Positions 32,088-42,336 are shown, numbered from the stretch's first letter. The stretch is 64,000 nucleotides of DNA from Limivicinus sp963617275 (GCA_963617275.1 CAVENX010000004.1:62001-126000); one strand, 5' to 3'. Notes: generated by a model from the letters alone, not told the origin. Numbers and translations are program-made.

Positions 32088-34040
32088 ATGTCGGATAAAA
32101 CCAAAAATAATCACGTAGACGTCGGAACGGCGGAAGACGTCGAAAAGCTCATGCGCAAGTACGACAAGGAGTCCAACACCCGTATATGGGAGGGGAAGCC
32201 CGCCGTCATAGTCCGTGCGATCATGGTGATTTTCTCACTCTACTGCATTTATTCCACGCTTTTCTCTGTCGCTGCGCTCGAAAGAAGACTGACCGCGTTC
32301 CTCGCGCTCGTCGTTGTCATGGGCTACCTTACATATCCCGCCAGCAAGCACCATGTGCGCCACAACTATATTCCCTGGTACGATATCGTGATCATGATAG
32401 TGGGCGCCGCATGTTTTCTCTACTTCTGCCTCGGTTATGACGCGATCATCGCAAAGCTCACAAGCGCGTCCAGAATAAAGCCGTTCCAGATATATATCGG
32501 CATTATCGGCATACTTATCCTTATGGAGCTGTGCCGCCGCTGTGTCGGCCTGCCGATACTGTGTGTCGTCGGCGTACTGCTTATCTATACCTTCTCCACG
32601 GGGCTGAGCGTCAAGAGGCTCATGTACACGCTTTTCTACACCACCTCCGGCGTTCTCGGCACGCCCGTACAGGTCTGCGCAAAGTATATAGTCGTGTTCA
32701 TTATCTTCGGTGCGTTCCTTGAGAGAACTGGCATTGCGGCGTTCTTCATTGACGTTGCGAACGCGCTTGTCGGCGGCTTCTCGGGCGGTCCGGCAAAGGT
32801 CGCAGTCATCTCCTCCGCGCTGTGCGGCATGGTTTCCGGCTCTTCCGTCGGCAACACCGTCACCACCGGCTCCGTCACTATCCCCATGATGAAAAAAACC
32901 GGCTACAAGGGCGAGTTCGCGGGCGCTGTCGAGGCCGCCGCGTCAACTGGCGGTCAGATAATGCCGCCTATCATGGGAGCCGCCGCGTTCCTCATGGCGG
33001 AGTATATGAACGTCACCTATGCGGAAGTCGCGCTTCGCGCCATTCTGCCTGCCGTGCTCTATTTCACAGGTATCTTCGTCGCCGTGCATCTTGAAGCGAA
33101 GAAGCTGGGGCTTAAAGGTATCGACAGGGCGGAGCTGCCCAAGCTTTCAAAGCTCTGGAAAAAGCTCTATCTGCTGCTGCCGCTGGTCGTGCTCGTATAT
33201 CTCGTCACCACCAATACCCGTACCATGCAGTTCTCGGCAAGCATCGCAATACTCTTTGCCATTGTTGTAAGCCTTTTTGACAAGGATAACCGCATCACCT
33301 TCAACAAGCTTCTTGAGGCGCTTGAAGCCGGCGGAAAGAGCACCGTTACCATTGCCGTCGCCTGCTCCATGGCCGGTCTTATCTCCGGCTGCATCACCGC
33401 GACCGGTCTTGCCTCAAAGCTCATCTCCGCAGTCGTCAGCATTTCCAGCTCCGTCACGGTGATCGACCCGACGATGGTCGCGCTGTTCCTGACCATGATC
33501 TGCTGCATCGTGCTCGGCATGGGCGTTCCCACCACCGCAAACTACTGCATCATGGCCTCCACCTGCGCGCCCATTCTCATCACCATCGGCGTACCCAAGA
33601 TCGCGGCGCACTTCTTCGTGTTCTACTTCGGCATCGTCGCGGATATCACGCCTCCCGTTGCGCTCGCGGCCTACGCCGGTTCGGCCATCGCAAAATCCAA
33701 CCCGATGAAAACGGGCGTCACCGCCACAAAGCTTGCTATCGCCGCGTTCATCGTACCGTATATATTCTGCATGAACCCCGCAATGCTGCTGGTCGATGTT
33801 ACCGCACTCGGCATCGTGCAGATAATCATAACCTCGCTCTGCGGCCTCATAGGCGTCGCGGCGGCGCTCGAGGGTTATCTGTGCGCTCAGATGCACCCCG
33901 TCGTGCGCGTAATATCCGCCGTCGGCGGCCTTCTGATGATGGATCCCGGCAGTCTTACGGACATCGTTGGCATCGCGCTTCTTGCCGGTGTATTCGTCTG
34001 GCAGAAGATAAAGGAAAAGAGATCTCTCAAAACCGCATAA
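32088..34040 (+). CDS. TRAP transporter fused permease (DctQM type)
   Basis: The ATG at 32088 (MSDKTKNNHVDVGTAED) follows ATCAAGGAG; the longer frame starts inside the attenuator hairpin. The 650 residues hold an N-terminal four-helix DctQ-like part (to about 200) and a twelve-helix DctM part. The latter has AFLERTGIAAFFIDVANALV, GGPAKVAVISSALCGMVSGS then SVGNTVTTG, and MGAAAFLMAEYMNVTY. Fused permeases of this kind pair with TAXI binding proteins. Confidence 0.92.
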   Translation: MSDKTKNNHVDVGTAEDVEKLMRKYDKESNTRIWEGKPAVIVRAIMVIFSLYCIYSTLFSVAALERRLTAFLALVVVMGYLTYPASKHHVRHNYIPWYDIVIMIVGAACFLYFCLGYDAIIAKLTSASRIKPFQIYIGIIGILILMELCRRCVGLPILCVVGVLLIYTFSTGLSVKRLMYTLFYTTSGVLGTPVQVCAKYIVVFIIFGAFLERTGIAAFFIDVANALVGGFSGGPAKVAVISSALCGMVSGSSVGNTVTTGSVTIPMMKKTGYKGEFAGAVEAAASTGGQIMPPIMGAAAFLMAEYMNVTYAEVALRAILPAVLYFTGIFVAVHLEAKKLGLKGIDRAELPKLSKLWKKLYLLLPLVVLVYLVTTNTRTMQFSASIAILFAIVVSLFDKDNRITFNKLLEALEAGGKSTVTIAVACSMAGLISGCITATGLASKLISAVVSISSSVTVIDPTMVALFLTMICCIVLGMGVPTTANYCIMASTCAPILITIGVPKIAAHFFVFYFGIVADITPPVALAAYAGSAIAKSNPMKTGVTATKLAIAAFIVPYIFCMNPAMLLVDVTALGIVQIIITSLCGLIGVAAALEGYLCAQMHPVVRVISAVGGLLMMDPGSLTDIVGIALLAGVFVWQKIKEKRSLKTA

Positions 34041-34052
34041 TCCTGACACACC

Positions 34053-34082
34053 ATATGCCGCGGTTTTCCGCGGCATATTTTA
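34053..34082 (+). terminator. Terminator of the TRAP-TAXI operon
   Basis: ATATGCCGCGG-TTTT-CCGCGGCATAT followed by TTTATTT. Confidence 0.85.
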
Positions 34083-34083
34083 T

Positions 34084-34112
34084 TTGACAGCGGCAAAACG
34101 GTACATTATAAT
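34084..34112 (+). promoter_or_regulatory. Promoter of the LCP gene
   Basis: TTGACA (34084-34089) and TATAAT (34107-34112), 17-bp spacer, a perfect sigma-A consensus, 42 nt before the start codon. Confidence 0.8.
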
Positions 34113-34154
34113 AACCATAATGCTTATTATATATTTTGCAGTTGAGGAAAAGAT

Positions 34155-35141
34155 ATGAACAGATGGGTCAAAATTGCGCTTGATGTGCTTGCGGGATTAC
34201 TTGTAGTCGCGCTGCTGCTGGTTATTATTGCCGTAGGCAAGCTCAGCGCGGCAACAGGCGGAAAGGTTTCATTCCCGTCGCTCGCCGCTCAGTTTTTCAG
34301 CGGGGATAACCGGCTGCGCGATGTGACGAATATCCTGCTCCTTGGTGTGGACAACGACCGCAGCGACGATATGGACTCCCGCGGCAATGCCGACGGGATA
34401 ATGCTCGTGTCGATAAATCCGAAAACACGTGAGATCATCCTTACCTCCTTTATGCGCGACACCAAGGTCAGCGTGACCCCGTACAAGCGCGATAAGCTCA
34501 CCCATGTATACCATGACTATGGGATAGAGACGTTCAAGGAGGTCTTTGAGAACAATTTCGGCATCCACGTAGATAACTATGCGCTTTTCAGCTATCTCGA
34601 CATAATCGACATCGTTGATTACCTCGGCGGCGTAGAAGTCGATATCGCCGAGGAGGAAATTCCCGACGCCGAGGCGAAGATCAGGAGCGTGGCTGAGCTC
34701 AGGGGACTTGATTATACGGATTATCTCATCAACTGGTACGGTCCGGGCAGGATAAAGCTCAACGGCGTGCAGGTCGCGGGATATATGCGCATCCGCCCCG
34801 CCTACGGCGATTATGACGCCGGCAGAACGGAGCGCGTGAGATATGTGGCGACTCAGCTCATGGAGAAGCTCTATAAGCGGTCGCTGGCCGAGAAGATAGA
34901 TTTCGCGGCTCTGGCGCTTTCAAAGATAGAAACAGATATGGACGGGGGCGATATGATCAAATATGCCCTCAACGCCAACAAAATAAGGTTCTATGACAGG
35001 ATATCCGACAGAATACCCATTGACGGCAGCTTTACCTCGCAGAGCGACGGCAACGGCTACTATGCCGTGCCTGATTTTGAGATAAACAACACCCACCTTC
35101 AGGAGTCGATCTATCAGGGCATACATAATCCCGGCGAATGA
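34155..35141 (+). CDS. LytR-CpsA-Psr (LCP) family wall polymer ligase
   Basis: The 328-residue protein has one N-terminal membrane helix (LDVLAGLLVVALLLVIIAVG) and an extracellular LCP domain. The domain has NILLLGVDNDRSDDMDSRGN then ADGIMLVSI, the catalytic Arg region LTSFMRDTKV, and GRIKLNGVQVAGYMRIRPAY then DAGRTERVRYV. LCP enzymes transfer undecaprenyl-linked glycopolymers (teichoic acid, capsule) to peptidoglycan. It stands alone with its own promoter. Confidence 0.92.
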   Translation: MNRWVKIALDVLAGLLVVALLLVIIAVGKLSAATGGKVSFPSLAAQFFSGDNRLRDVTNILLLGVDNDRSDDMDSRGNADGIMLVSINPKTREIILTSFMRDTKVSVTPYKRDKLTHVYHDYGIETFKEVFENNFGIHVDNYALFSYLDIIDIVDYLGGVEVDIAEEEIPDAEAKIRSVAELRGLDYTDYLINWYGPGRIKLNGVQVAGYMRIRPAYGDYDAGRTERVRYVATQLMEKLYKRSLAEKIDFAALALSKIETDMDGGDMIKYALNANKIRFYDRISDRIPIDGSFTSQSDGNGYYAVPDFEINNTHLQESIYQGIHNPGE

Positions 35142-35370
35142 GCCGGAATAACCGCAGCGGCACATAGCCGTGCCGCCGCGCTGCTTGTCAGATAACCTCA
35201 CAAAATCCCGCCTTATGTGTCCCGTCATAATTCCCGGCGCGGAAAAGAAAGGCAAAATAAAATAGTTTTTATAAAAGTCTTGCATTTTATCATGTGGCTG
35301 TGTTAATATACCGTAAATCCGTTTTATAAAAGAGGCATACCCAATTTTTCAAAAATGGTGGATGACGCTT

Positions 35371-36492
35371 ATGAAAAAAACAGCCAACATTGAAATCAAG
35401 CAGCGAAACCGCAGCAGCATTTATCAGCTCCTTCGCAGGCACGAAGGTTTGTCTCGGCAGGATATTGTAAGCAAATTGCAGCTGTCTCTCCCGACGGTCA
35501 CACAGAATCTGACAGAGCTGCTGCAGGAGGGGCTTATAAAGGAAAGCGGTACCATCGGGAATACCGGTGGGCGGCGGGCAAAGGCTTTTTCCACTGTCAG
35601 CGATGCCGGGACAGCTATCGGGGTGGATATTACCAGGAACCATATTACCGCCGTCGCGGTCGATCTGAAGGGCACAGTAGTAGCGCAGACAAAAAACAAA
35701 ATCACGTTTGAGCGCAGCAAGAGCTATTACAGGCAGCTTGGAGATATCGTCGAAGAGACTATATCAGTCGGGAAGCTTGACAGGGAAAAGGTTCTCGGCG
35801 TCGGGATAGGCGTTCCCGGGCTTATAACGGCGGATCACCAGACGGTTTTCTACGGCGAGATACTTAATTTCACGGGCGCTACCTGTGAGGAATTTGCTCA
35901 GTACATCGATCTGCCGGTTGCACTGTTCAATGACGCAAACGCTGCGGGTTTTGCGGAAATGTGGACAAATCCGGATATAAACAGCGCTTTTTATGTCATG
36001 CTCAGCAATAACGTCGGCGGCGCGATCTACAATAATCACCGTCAGTTCTGCGGGGAGCATATGCGTGCAGGCGAGATCGGGCATGTGATAATCGTGCCTG
36101 ACGGGCTCCGCTGCTATTGCGGACAGCACGGCTGTGTCGATGCCTACTGTGCCGCGACGGTGCTTTCAAATATGACCGACGGCAACCTGAAGCTCTTTTT
36201 TGAAAAGCTGGGTCACGGCGACGAAAAGGCAAAGCAGCTGTGGAGTGAGTATCTGCGCCACCTTGCCAAAGCGCTTATAAATGTGAGGATGCTCTTTGAT
36301 TTTCCGATAATAATAGGCGGCTACGTCGGCGAATACATAGACGAGTATCTGCCCGATCTCAAGCTGCTTATCGCCGGTAAAAATTCCTTTGAGAGCAATG
36401 CAGATTACATTCTCCCCTGCCGCTACAAAGTGGAATCCATCGCAACCGGCGCCGCGCTTTATTATATCGACGAATTTCTGAATACGATCTGA
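35371..36492 (+). CDS. ROK-family transcriptional regulator (XylR/NagC-like)
   Basis: I chose ATG 35371, 9 nt after GGTGG; an in-frame ATG at 35362 is possible. Residues about 10-70 form a winged helix (LLRRHEGLSRQDIVSKLQLS, PTVTQNLTELLQEGLI). The rest is a ROK sugar-kinase-like fold with FNDANAAGFAEMW and the zinc motif CYCGQHGCVDAYC, where the usual Glu is Asp. Such proteins repress sugar genes and release DNA on binding a sugar. The sugar ABC importer lies one gene downstream. Confidence 0.88.
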   Translation: MKKTANIEIKQRNRSSIYQLLRRHEGLSRQDIVSKLQLSLPTVTQNLTELLQEGLIKESGTIGNTGGRRAKAFSTVSDAGTAIGVDITRNHITAVAVDLKGTVVAQTKNKITFERSKSYYRQLGDIVEETISVGKLDREKVLGVGIGVPGLITADHQTVFYGEILNFTGATCEEFAQYIDLPVALFNDANAAGFAEMWTNPDINSAFYVMLSNNVGGAIYNNHRQFCGEHMRAGEIGHVIIVPDGLRCYCGQHGCVDAYCAATVLSNMTDGNLKLFFEKLGHGDEKAKQLWSEYLRHLAKALINVRMLFDFPIIIGGYVGEYIDEYLPDLKLLIAGKNSFESNADYILPCRYKVESIATGAALYYIDEFLNTI

Positions 36493-36578
36493 CAACGACG
36501 GCCGGATCCCGGAAATCCCGGCGATCTCTCATTTTGAATTGTATTTCCCTGTTTTTGATTTATTTTTAACATTTTTGC

Positions 36579-36608
36579 CTTCCCGGCTGTTTGCCGGGAA
36601 GCTTTTTT
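36579..36608 (+). terminator. Terminator after the ROK gene
   Basis: CTTCCCGGC-TGTTT-GCCGGGAAG followed by CTTTTTTA. The rest of the 333-bp gap (36493-36825) is very AT-rich, with a possible promoter TTGTCA near 36738 upstream of the next gene; no gene was seen. Confidence 0.85.
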
Positions 36609-36825
36609 ATTTTCTTTTTTGCGCAAAACGCACAAAAGACGGCTGCGGTTTTTGATTAAAAAAACGAAAAAAATTTCTCTTCTTGACAAGCTCTTATTTC
36701 TATGCAAGAATAAGTCAGCTCGTTTTATAAAGCAATTTGTCAAAACGATTTACTATATTATGCAAAATTTACCCGGCGGCAGTTTTTGCATTGTCCGTGC
36801 GGCGTTCTGAGAGGGGATATCCGAA

Positions 36826-37881
36826 ATGCAGTCAAAAGAGAAACAATTGGCGGAACGTCTTGCCCGCCAGCCTAAGGTCGAACTGGGCTTCTACCCCACT
36901 CCGCTGTGCAGAATGGAAAAGCTCTCCGAAATGTTCGGGGTCGATCTTTTTATAAAACGCGAGGATTTTTCCGGTATAAGCGTTTTCGGCGGCAACAAAA
37001 TGCGCAAACTTGAATTTGTTTTCGGCGACGTGCTCAGATCCGGCTGCGACACGGTGTTCACATACGGCGCAACGCAGTCCAACCACGCCATGCAGACCGC
37101 CACTGCGGCGCGCAAGTGCGGTGTGGAGCCTGTACTGTGGCTGACGGAATTTGTCAGGCCCGAGAAAAACGACGTGCGCGCCAATCTCCTGCTCGACGCG
37201 ATCCTCGGTGCGGAGGTGCACATTATAACCCCCAAGCAGGCCGGCGACCACGAAGGCACCACAAGGAGCCGCCGTCTGGAGCTGGAGGCAGACGGGCACA
37301 GGGTCTATGACATTCTGGGCGGTGCGGCAAACGCCATAGGCGGCTGCGGCTTTACTGAAGGTTTTCTGGAGCTGTACCGGCAGATGGCGGCCTTCGGCAA
37401 AACGCCGGACTACGTGTTTACCACGACCGGTTCGGGCGGTACGCTCTCCGGACTTGTCGCGGCGAAGAAAGCTCTCGGACTTGACACAAGAATAGTCGGT
37501 ATACGGGTAGCCGATAAGAGCGCGTCATACAAGGAAGGTATAGTAAAGCTTGCAAACGACGTCCTTGAATATCTCGGCTATGACAGGACGGCGGAAGACG
37601 GCGACTTTGAAGTGAACGCCGATTACTACGGCGCGGGCTATGAGATCCCTTACGAGCCCGCCAACGACACAATACGGCTTGTCGCAAGGGAAGAGGGCAT
37701 AATGCTTGACCCCGTATACACCGGCAAGGGCTTCAACGGAATGTTGGAGTACATAAAAAACGGCACGGTCAGCCCCGGAAGCAGCGTCGTATTCCTCCAC
37801 ACGGGCGGAACGACCGCGCTTTTTGCCGAGCCTTCGATAGTCGGTTCTCTTTCAAGAAACGACAAATGCTATTATCTGTAA
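36826..37881 (+). CDS. PLP-dependent D-cysteine desulfhydrase / ACC deaminase family enzyme
   Basis: The 351-residue protein is a fold-type II PLP enzyme: YPTPLCRMEKLS, LFIKREDFSGISVFGGNKMR with the Schiff-base Lys58, and YGATQSNHAMQTATAARKCG. The glycine loop TTGSGGTLSGLVAAKKALGL binds the cofactor phosphate. The family includes D-cysteine desulfhydrase, ACC deaminase and L-cysteate/cuA-type lyases, and sequence alone does not choose among them. It lies 52 nt before a sugar ABC binding protein; whether they share a role is unclear. Confidence 0.85.
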   Translation: MQSKEKQLAERLARQPKVELGFYPTPLCRMEKLSEMFGVDLFIKREDFSGISVFGGNKMRKLEFVFGDVLRSGCDTVFTYGATQSNHAMQTATAARKCGVEPVLWLTEFVRPEKNDVRANLLLDAILGAEVHIITPKQAGDHEGTTRSRRLELEADGHRVYDILGGAANAIGGCGFTEGFLELYRQMAAFGKTPDYVFTTTGSGGTLSGLVAAKKALGLDTRIVGIRVADKSASYKEGIVKLANDVLEYLGYDRTAEDGDFEVNADYYGAGYEIPYEPANDTIRLVAREEGIMLDPVYTGKGFNGMLEYIKNGTVSPGSSVVFLHTGGTTALFAEPSIVGSLSRNDKCYYL

Positions 37882-37933
37882 GTAATTTTCTCAAAGCGGA
37901 GAAATTTACCAATATACAAAAAGGAGACATCAA

Positions 37934-39298
37934 ATGAAAAAACTTCTCGCACTTATGCTCGCAGCCTGCATGGTTTTTGCACTCTGCGGCGCAGCCCACG
38001 CTGACGGCGTTGAGATCGCCCCCGGCTCCAATAAGTCCGCATCCGGCACAACCGACAAGGACGTCATGCTCGACTTCTGGTGCATCTGGCCCGAAACCAA
38101 CGCACGCGCAAAGTACTTCATCGAGAAGCTTGACGAGTTCAGCAAGCTCTACGAAGAAGAGACCGGCATCTCCGTCGATGCAAAGTACGTTGCATGGGAC
38201 GGCTACGAAGGACTTATAGACAAGACCCTCGCAGGCGCTGTTTCCGGTGAGACTCCCGTTCTCTCCCTCGCAGGCGCACAGCTGATCCGCAACGTTTACC
38301 CCCTCGCTACTGATCTTTCCAAGCTTCTCTCTCAGGAGACCATCGACAACTACATGGACAGCCTTCTTAACACCGGCTGCTACCAGGACGGCAAGCTCGT
38401 TGCTGTTCCCGGCGGACGTTCCTACATGTGCCTGCTCGTAAACAAATCCCTCGTTGAGCAGTCCGGCCATACTCTTGATGAGCTTGACACATGGGACGGC
38501 GTACATGAGGTTTCCAAGGACATCGCCGCCCTCGGCGATGATATTGAAGGCTTCGGCATCTTCTGGGACAGCGATGCATGGGGCTGGGAGTCCATGGTTT
38601 ACTCCTACGGCGGATACATTGACAACGAAGACGGCACCGTCGTCACCTTCGCAGACACACCCGCAGGCGCAGCTCCCATAAAGCTCGTCCGCGAAATGCT
38701 TGAGGATGGCTCCTGCTACTCCTACTACGGCGAATCCACCGACCTTGAAGCTCTCACCGAGAAGCTCGTCACCGGCAAGCTCGGTATGCGCGACGCATCC
38801 ATCAACTCCTACGGCTCCTGCAAGGAAATGATCGAAAAGAACGGCTACGACGTTGAGCTCGTTCTCCTGCCCCAGCCCAAGGGCGAAGGCTGCGAGGAAG
38901 ATTGGGTCGGCAACGGCGGCTCCAACATCATGATCCTTGAGAACGCGACCGACACCCAGAAGCAGGTTGCAGCCGCATTCCTCACCTATCTTGCACAGGA
39001 TGAGAATGTTGCCGAGTGGAACAACACCTCCGCTTACCTTGCTTACACCAAGTCCGTTTACGAGTCCGACGCATTCAAAGAAGTTCTCAAAGACCCCAAC
39101 ATGGCAGCGATCAGAGACAACCTCCAGAACCTGCATGTCCGTCCCAACAACACCCATTGGCGTGAGATGTACACCCACATCTATGCCGACCTTGAGTACT
39201 TCACCATGCACTTTGAAGAGTTCGACGACGCAAAGATAGACGAAATGGTAAAGGGTTGGCAGGAGTATTGCCAGCAGATCATTGACGAAGATTACTGA
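37934..39298 (+). CDS. Family 1 extracellular sugar-binding protein (ABC importer)
   Basis: The 454-residue protein has a signal peptide (MKKLLALMLAACMVFALCGA then AHA). A Cys at residue 18 is a possible but non-canonical lipobox. The mature protein is of the UgpB/MalE type: DVMLDFWCIWPETNARAKYF, GKLVAVPGGRSYMCLLVNKS and WVGNGGSNIMILENATDTQK. It captures a sugar or glycerophosphodiester outside the cell for the ATPase and permeases encoded next. A hairpin follows the stop. Confidence 0.9.
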   Translation: MKKLLALMLAACMVFALCGAAHADGVEIAPGSNKSASGTTDKDVMLDFWCIWPETNARAKYFIEKLDEFSKLYEEETGISVDAKYVAWDGYEGLIDKTLAGAVSGETPVLSLAGAQLIRNVYPLATDLSKLLSQETIDNYMDSLLNTGCYQDGKLVAVPGGRSYMCLLVNKSLVEQSGHTLDELDTWDGVHEVSKDIAALGDDIEGFGIFWDSDAWGWESMVYSYGGYIDNEDGTVVTFADTPAGAAPIKLVREMLEDGSCYSYYGESTDLEALTEKLVTGKLGMRDASINSYGSCKEMIEKNGYDVELVLLPQPKGEGCEEDWVGNGGSNIMILENATDTQKQVAAAFLTYLAQDENVAEWNNTSAYLAYTKSVYESDAFKEVLKDPNMAAIRDNLQNLHVRPNNTHWREMYTHIYADLEYFTMHFEEFDDAKIDEMVKGWQEYCQQIIDEDY

Positions 39299-39320
39299 TA
39301 TCAAGCGATACTGAGCAGAC

Positions 39321-39356
39321 ATCTATAAAGAGCTTTATGCTCTTTATAGATGTTTC
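39321..39356 (+). terminator. Attenuator hairpin after the sugar-binding protein gene
   Basis: ATCTATAAAGAGC-TTTAT-GCTCTTTATAGAT (13-bp perfect stem) followed by GTTTCTT. Partial termination would favour the binding protein over the ATPase and permeases. Confidence 0.7.
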
Positions 39357-39499
39357 TTGCGAATAAAACGCGGCCGGCCGGGGAGGTGTTTTCCCGCGGC
39401 CGCCGCATTGAAACTGATAATGCTTTGTGCAGCGCACTGACAATTGCTGAGCTCAATGGTCCGTTGCGCTGCATCTGCCAATCGAAAGGATACAGCACC

Positions 39500-40531
39500 A
39501 TGTCTATTATAATGAAAGATATAAAGAAACAGTATCCGGGAAGCAAAGCGCCTGTAATGGAGCACTTCGACCTGACCATCGAAGAAGGCTCATTCACCGT
39601 GCTTCTTGGTCCATCCGGCTGCGGCAAAACCACGGCATTGAGAATGATCGCGGGGCTTGAGGACGTGACCGGGGGAAGCATATATATCGACGACACGGAT
39701 ATCACCGATGTAGATCCGGGCGAGCGCAATATCGCCATGGTTTTCCAGAATTATGCAATCTATCCGCACATGACTGTGCGTGGAAATATAGAATTCGGTC
39801 TTAAGAACTACAAGATTGAAAAGGACGAAATCAAAAAGCGCGTTGACTACGTTCTCGGGATGTGCGGGCTGACGGAGTACGCCGACAGGAAGCCCAGCCA
39901 GCTCTCCGGCGGTCAGAGGCAGCGTGTCGCTCTTGCAAGGGCAATATCAAAGTCCCCGAAGGCTTTTCTTATGGACGAGCCGCTTTCCAACCTCGACGCA
40001 AAGCTGCGCACGCAGATGCGCACCGAGATGATACAGCTCTATAACCAGCTCGGCTGCACCTTTGTATACGTCACGCATGACCAGACAGAGGCCATGACCA
40101 TGGGCACGAATATCGTCGTTATCTACAACGGCAAGATCATGCAGCAGGCCACGCCCCAGGAGATATACAACAACCCCGCAAACCTCTTCGTCGCGCAGTT
40201 CATCGGCGACCCCGGAATGAATGCTCTCCAGCTCGATTCCGGAAGCTTCGCCGCATTCAAACCGAGAGACATTTCCTTCGGCGAGAAGGCGGACGGCCTC
40301 AATCTCTCCGGCACCGTTCTGACGTGCGAGTTCCTCGGATACGACAACATGATAAATGTTGACATCGGCTGCGGCAGCATAGTTATCCGCGCACGCGAAC
40401 ACAAAAACTACGGCGACAGAATTTCGTTCAACGTAGCCGAGAAAGATCTGTACTATTTTGACGCTGATCAGAACCGGATCTACGAAAAAGCGCCGGGACA
40501 GGTGGTGAAGGTATTCCATGTCAACGACTGA
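39500..40531 (+). CDS. ABC transporter ATPase (MalK/UgpC/MsmK type)
   Basis: The ATG at 39500 (MSIIMKDIKKQYPG) follows GAAAGGATA; the open frame further upstream runs into the attenuator. The 343 residues have LLGPSGCGKTTALRMIAGLE, the Q-loop VFQNYAIYPHM, the signature LSGGQRQRVALARA, Walker B FLMDEPLSNLD and a C-terminal TOBE-like domain. It energises sugar import and may also serve other family 1 importers. Confidence 0.93.
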   Translation: MSIIMKDIKKQYPGSKAPVMEHFDLTIEEGSFTVLLGPSGCGKTTALRMIAGLEDVTGGSIYIDDTDITDVDPGERNIAMVFQNYAIYPHMTVRGNIEFGLKNYKIEKDEIKKRVDYVLGMCGLTEYADRKPSQLSGGQRQRVALARAISKSPKAFLMDEPLSNLDAKLRTQMRTEMIQLYNQLGCTFVYVTHDQTEAMTMGTNIVVIYNGKIMQQATPQEIYNNPANLFVAQFIGDPGMNALQLDSGSFAAFKPRDISFGEKADGLNLSGTVLTCEFLGYDNMINVDIGCGSIVIRAREHKNYGDRISFNVAEKDLYYFDADQNRIYEKAPGQVVKVFHVND

Positions 40532-41462
40532 GAAAGACGGGCAGGTTTTCAGAAAGCTGGAGCCGCGTGAAAAAAGCAAGGCGTATCTCTTCTTCAACAA
40601 ACTTCTGAAAAACCCATACGTGCTTATTGCCCCCGCCGAAATACTTGCTGTCTGCACAACGCTGTATTCCATTTTCTTCTGCATCGTCATAAGTTTCTAC
40701 AAGTGGGATCTTATAACGAACAAGAAGGTTTTTGTCGGGCTTAAGAACTTCAAGTATATTTTCAACAACGACGCCTTCCGGCAATCCTTCAGCAACACCA
40801 TAATTTTCGTCCTGGCGACCGTTCTCGGCGGACTGATCCTGCAAACGCTGTGCGGTGTTTTCCTGAACAAGGACAAGCCCGCCCACAACTTCGTCCAGAC
40901 CATCATTTTCACACCGCATATAATCGCAACCGTCGTTGTGGCATCCGTCTTTATGTATCTGATGCTGCCCAAGGGCGGCGTGTTCAACTCGATCCTCGCC
41001 GTTTTCGGCATAAAGCCGTCATATTGGTACATGAGCGCCGACTCCGCGCTCGCGTCGATGATATTCATCGTGGTCTGGAAAGGGCTTGGCTATGGGACGC
41101 TGATCGTTGTGTCCGGCCTGCGCGCTATCCCGAATTACGTGTATGAAGCGGCAAAGCTTGACAAGGCGGGAAAGCTGAAAACCTTTTTCAGCATCACCGT
41201 CCCGCTGCTCTCCCCCACGATATTCTATCTGCTCGTCACATCAACTGTCTCCTCGTTCACGACCTTTGACATCATCAGCATGATGACGCAGGGCGGGCCG
41301 AGCGGATCGACCAACATGCTTGCTTATTATATCTACCAGCAGGGTATGCAGTTCCAGCACTATGGGCGTGCAATGGCGGCCGCCGTCGTGCTGCTGATAC
41401 TGACGAGCACGATTTCCGCGCTGCAATTTATAATCGCCGGAAAGAAAGTCCATTATCAGTGA
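40518..41462 (+). CDS. Sugar ABC permease (MalF/UgpA type)
   Basis: The 314-residue membrane protein has six predicted helices. The EAA coupling loop is IPNYVYEAAKLDKAGKLKTF then SITVPLLSPTIFY. It overlaps the ATPase gene by 14 nt, indicating coupled translation, and pairs with the next gene to form the channel. Confidence 0.92.
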   Translation: MSTTEKDGQVFRKLEPREKSKAYLFFNKLLKNPYVLIAPAEILAVCTTLYSIFFCIVISFYKWDLITNKKVFVGLKNFKYIFNNDAFRQSFSNTIIFVLATVLGGLILQTLCGVFLNKDKPAHNFVQTIIFTPHIIATVVVASVFMYLMLPKGGVFNSILAVFGIKPSYWYMSADSALASMIFIVVWKGLGYGTLIVVSGLRAIPNYVYEAAKLDKAGKLKTFFSITVPLLSPTIFYLLVTSTVSSFTTFDIISMMTQGGPSGSTNMLAYYIYQQGMQFQHYGRAMAAAVVLLILTSTISALQFIIAGKKVHYQ

Positions 41463-41472
41463 GGGTAGAACT

Positions 41473-42336
41473 ATGGAAAAAGTAAACAAAAAAACGTCCC
41501 TGAAGAAGAAAACTTCATTTTTCGGCAAGCTCATGGAATGTATATTGCTCTGCCTGCTGTTCCTTATATTCATTGTTCCCTTCTATTACATGATAATCTC
41601 CTCGCTCAAATCGACGATCGAGGCGTTCGCCTCCAAGCCTGTCTGGTGGCCGAGTGAGTTTGTATGGAGCAACTATAAGGACGCGTGGGAAATGGCAAAC
41701 TTCACGACCTACGGCAAGAATTCCATCATACTCTCCTGCGCCTGCGTTATCACCTGCATCACTGTCTCCGTGCCGTGCGCATACGCCTTTGCAATGAAGA
41801 AATTCCGCGGTAAGAAGCTCCTGTTCGCCATTATCCTCTGCGATATGATGATCCCGGCGCAGTGCGTGTTCCTGCCCATGTTCCTGATGTTCTCCAAGCT
41901 GAAATGGCTCAACACCTACGGCTCGATGATAATCATGTTCACCTATTCCGGCAGCACTATCTTCTTTATCCGCAACGCCTTCATGCAGGTCAGCAACGAG
42001 GTGCTTGAGGCAGCGCGCCTTGACGGCGCAAGCGAGCTTTCCGTCATGTTCAGGGTTGCGTTCCCAATGGTAAAGCCGGTCATAATCACAATGGCGCTCT
42101 TCTGCTTCCTGCGCCGGTGGAACGACTATTTCTGGAACGTTTCGCTCACCACGAGCGACCGCGTCAGGACTCTGCCCTTTGCGGTAAACTCGCTCACAAC
42201 GGCGCTTGACGGCACCATACCCCGCTGGGATCTTGCAATGGCGGGTGCGACGATGCTGATGGCTCCTCTGCTCATTCTGTACATTTTTGCCAGCAAGAAG
42301 ATAAAAAGCGCGTTTGCCTATTCGGGGATAAAATGA
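41473..42336 (+). CDS. Sugar ABC permease (MalG/UgpE type)
   Basis: The 287-residue membrane protein has six helices. The EAA loop is VSNEVLEAARLDGASELSVM then FRVAFPMVKPV. A basic N-terminus (KVNKKTSLKKKTS) precedes the first helix. The start follows GAGGG, and the stop overlaps the next start (ATGA). Confidence 0.92.
   Translation: MEKVNKKTSLKKKTSFFGKLMECILLCLLFLIFIVPFYYMIISSLKSTIEAFASKPVWWPSEFVWSNYKDAWEMANFTTYGKNSIILSCACVITCITVSVPCAYAFAMKKFRGKKLLFAIILCDMMIPAQCVFLPMFLMFSKLKWLNTYGSMIIMFTYSGSTIFFIRNAFMQVSNEVLEAARLDGASELSVMFRVAFPMVKPVIITMALFCFLRRWNDYFWNVSLTTSDRVRTLPFAVNSLTTALDGTIPRWDLAMAGATMLMAPLLILYIFASKKIKSAFAYSGIK

Noticed and set aside
37769..39322. Long minus-strand frame opposite the sugar-binding protein
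   Set aside because: Antisense shadow of a clear signal-peptide protein with family motifs.
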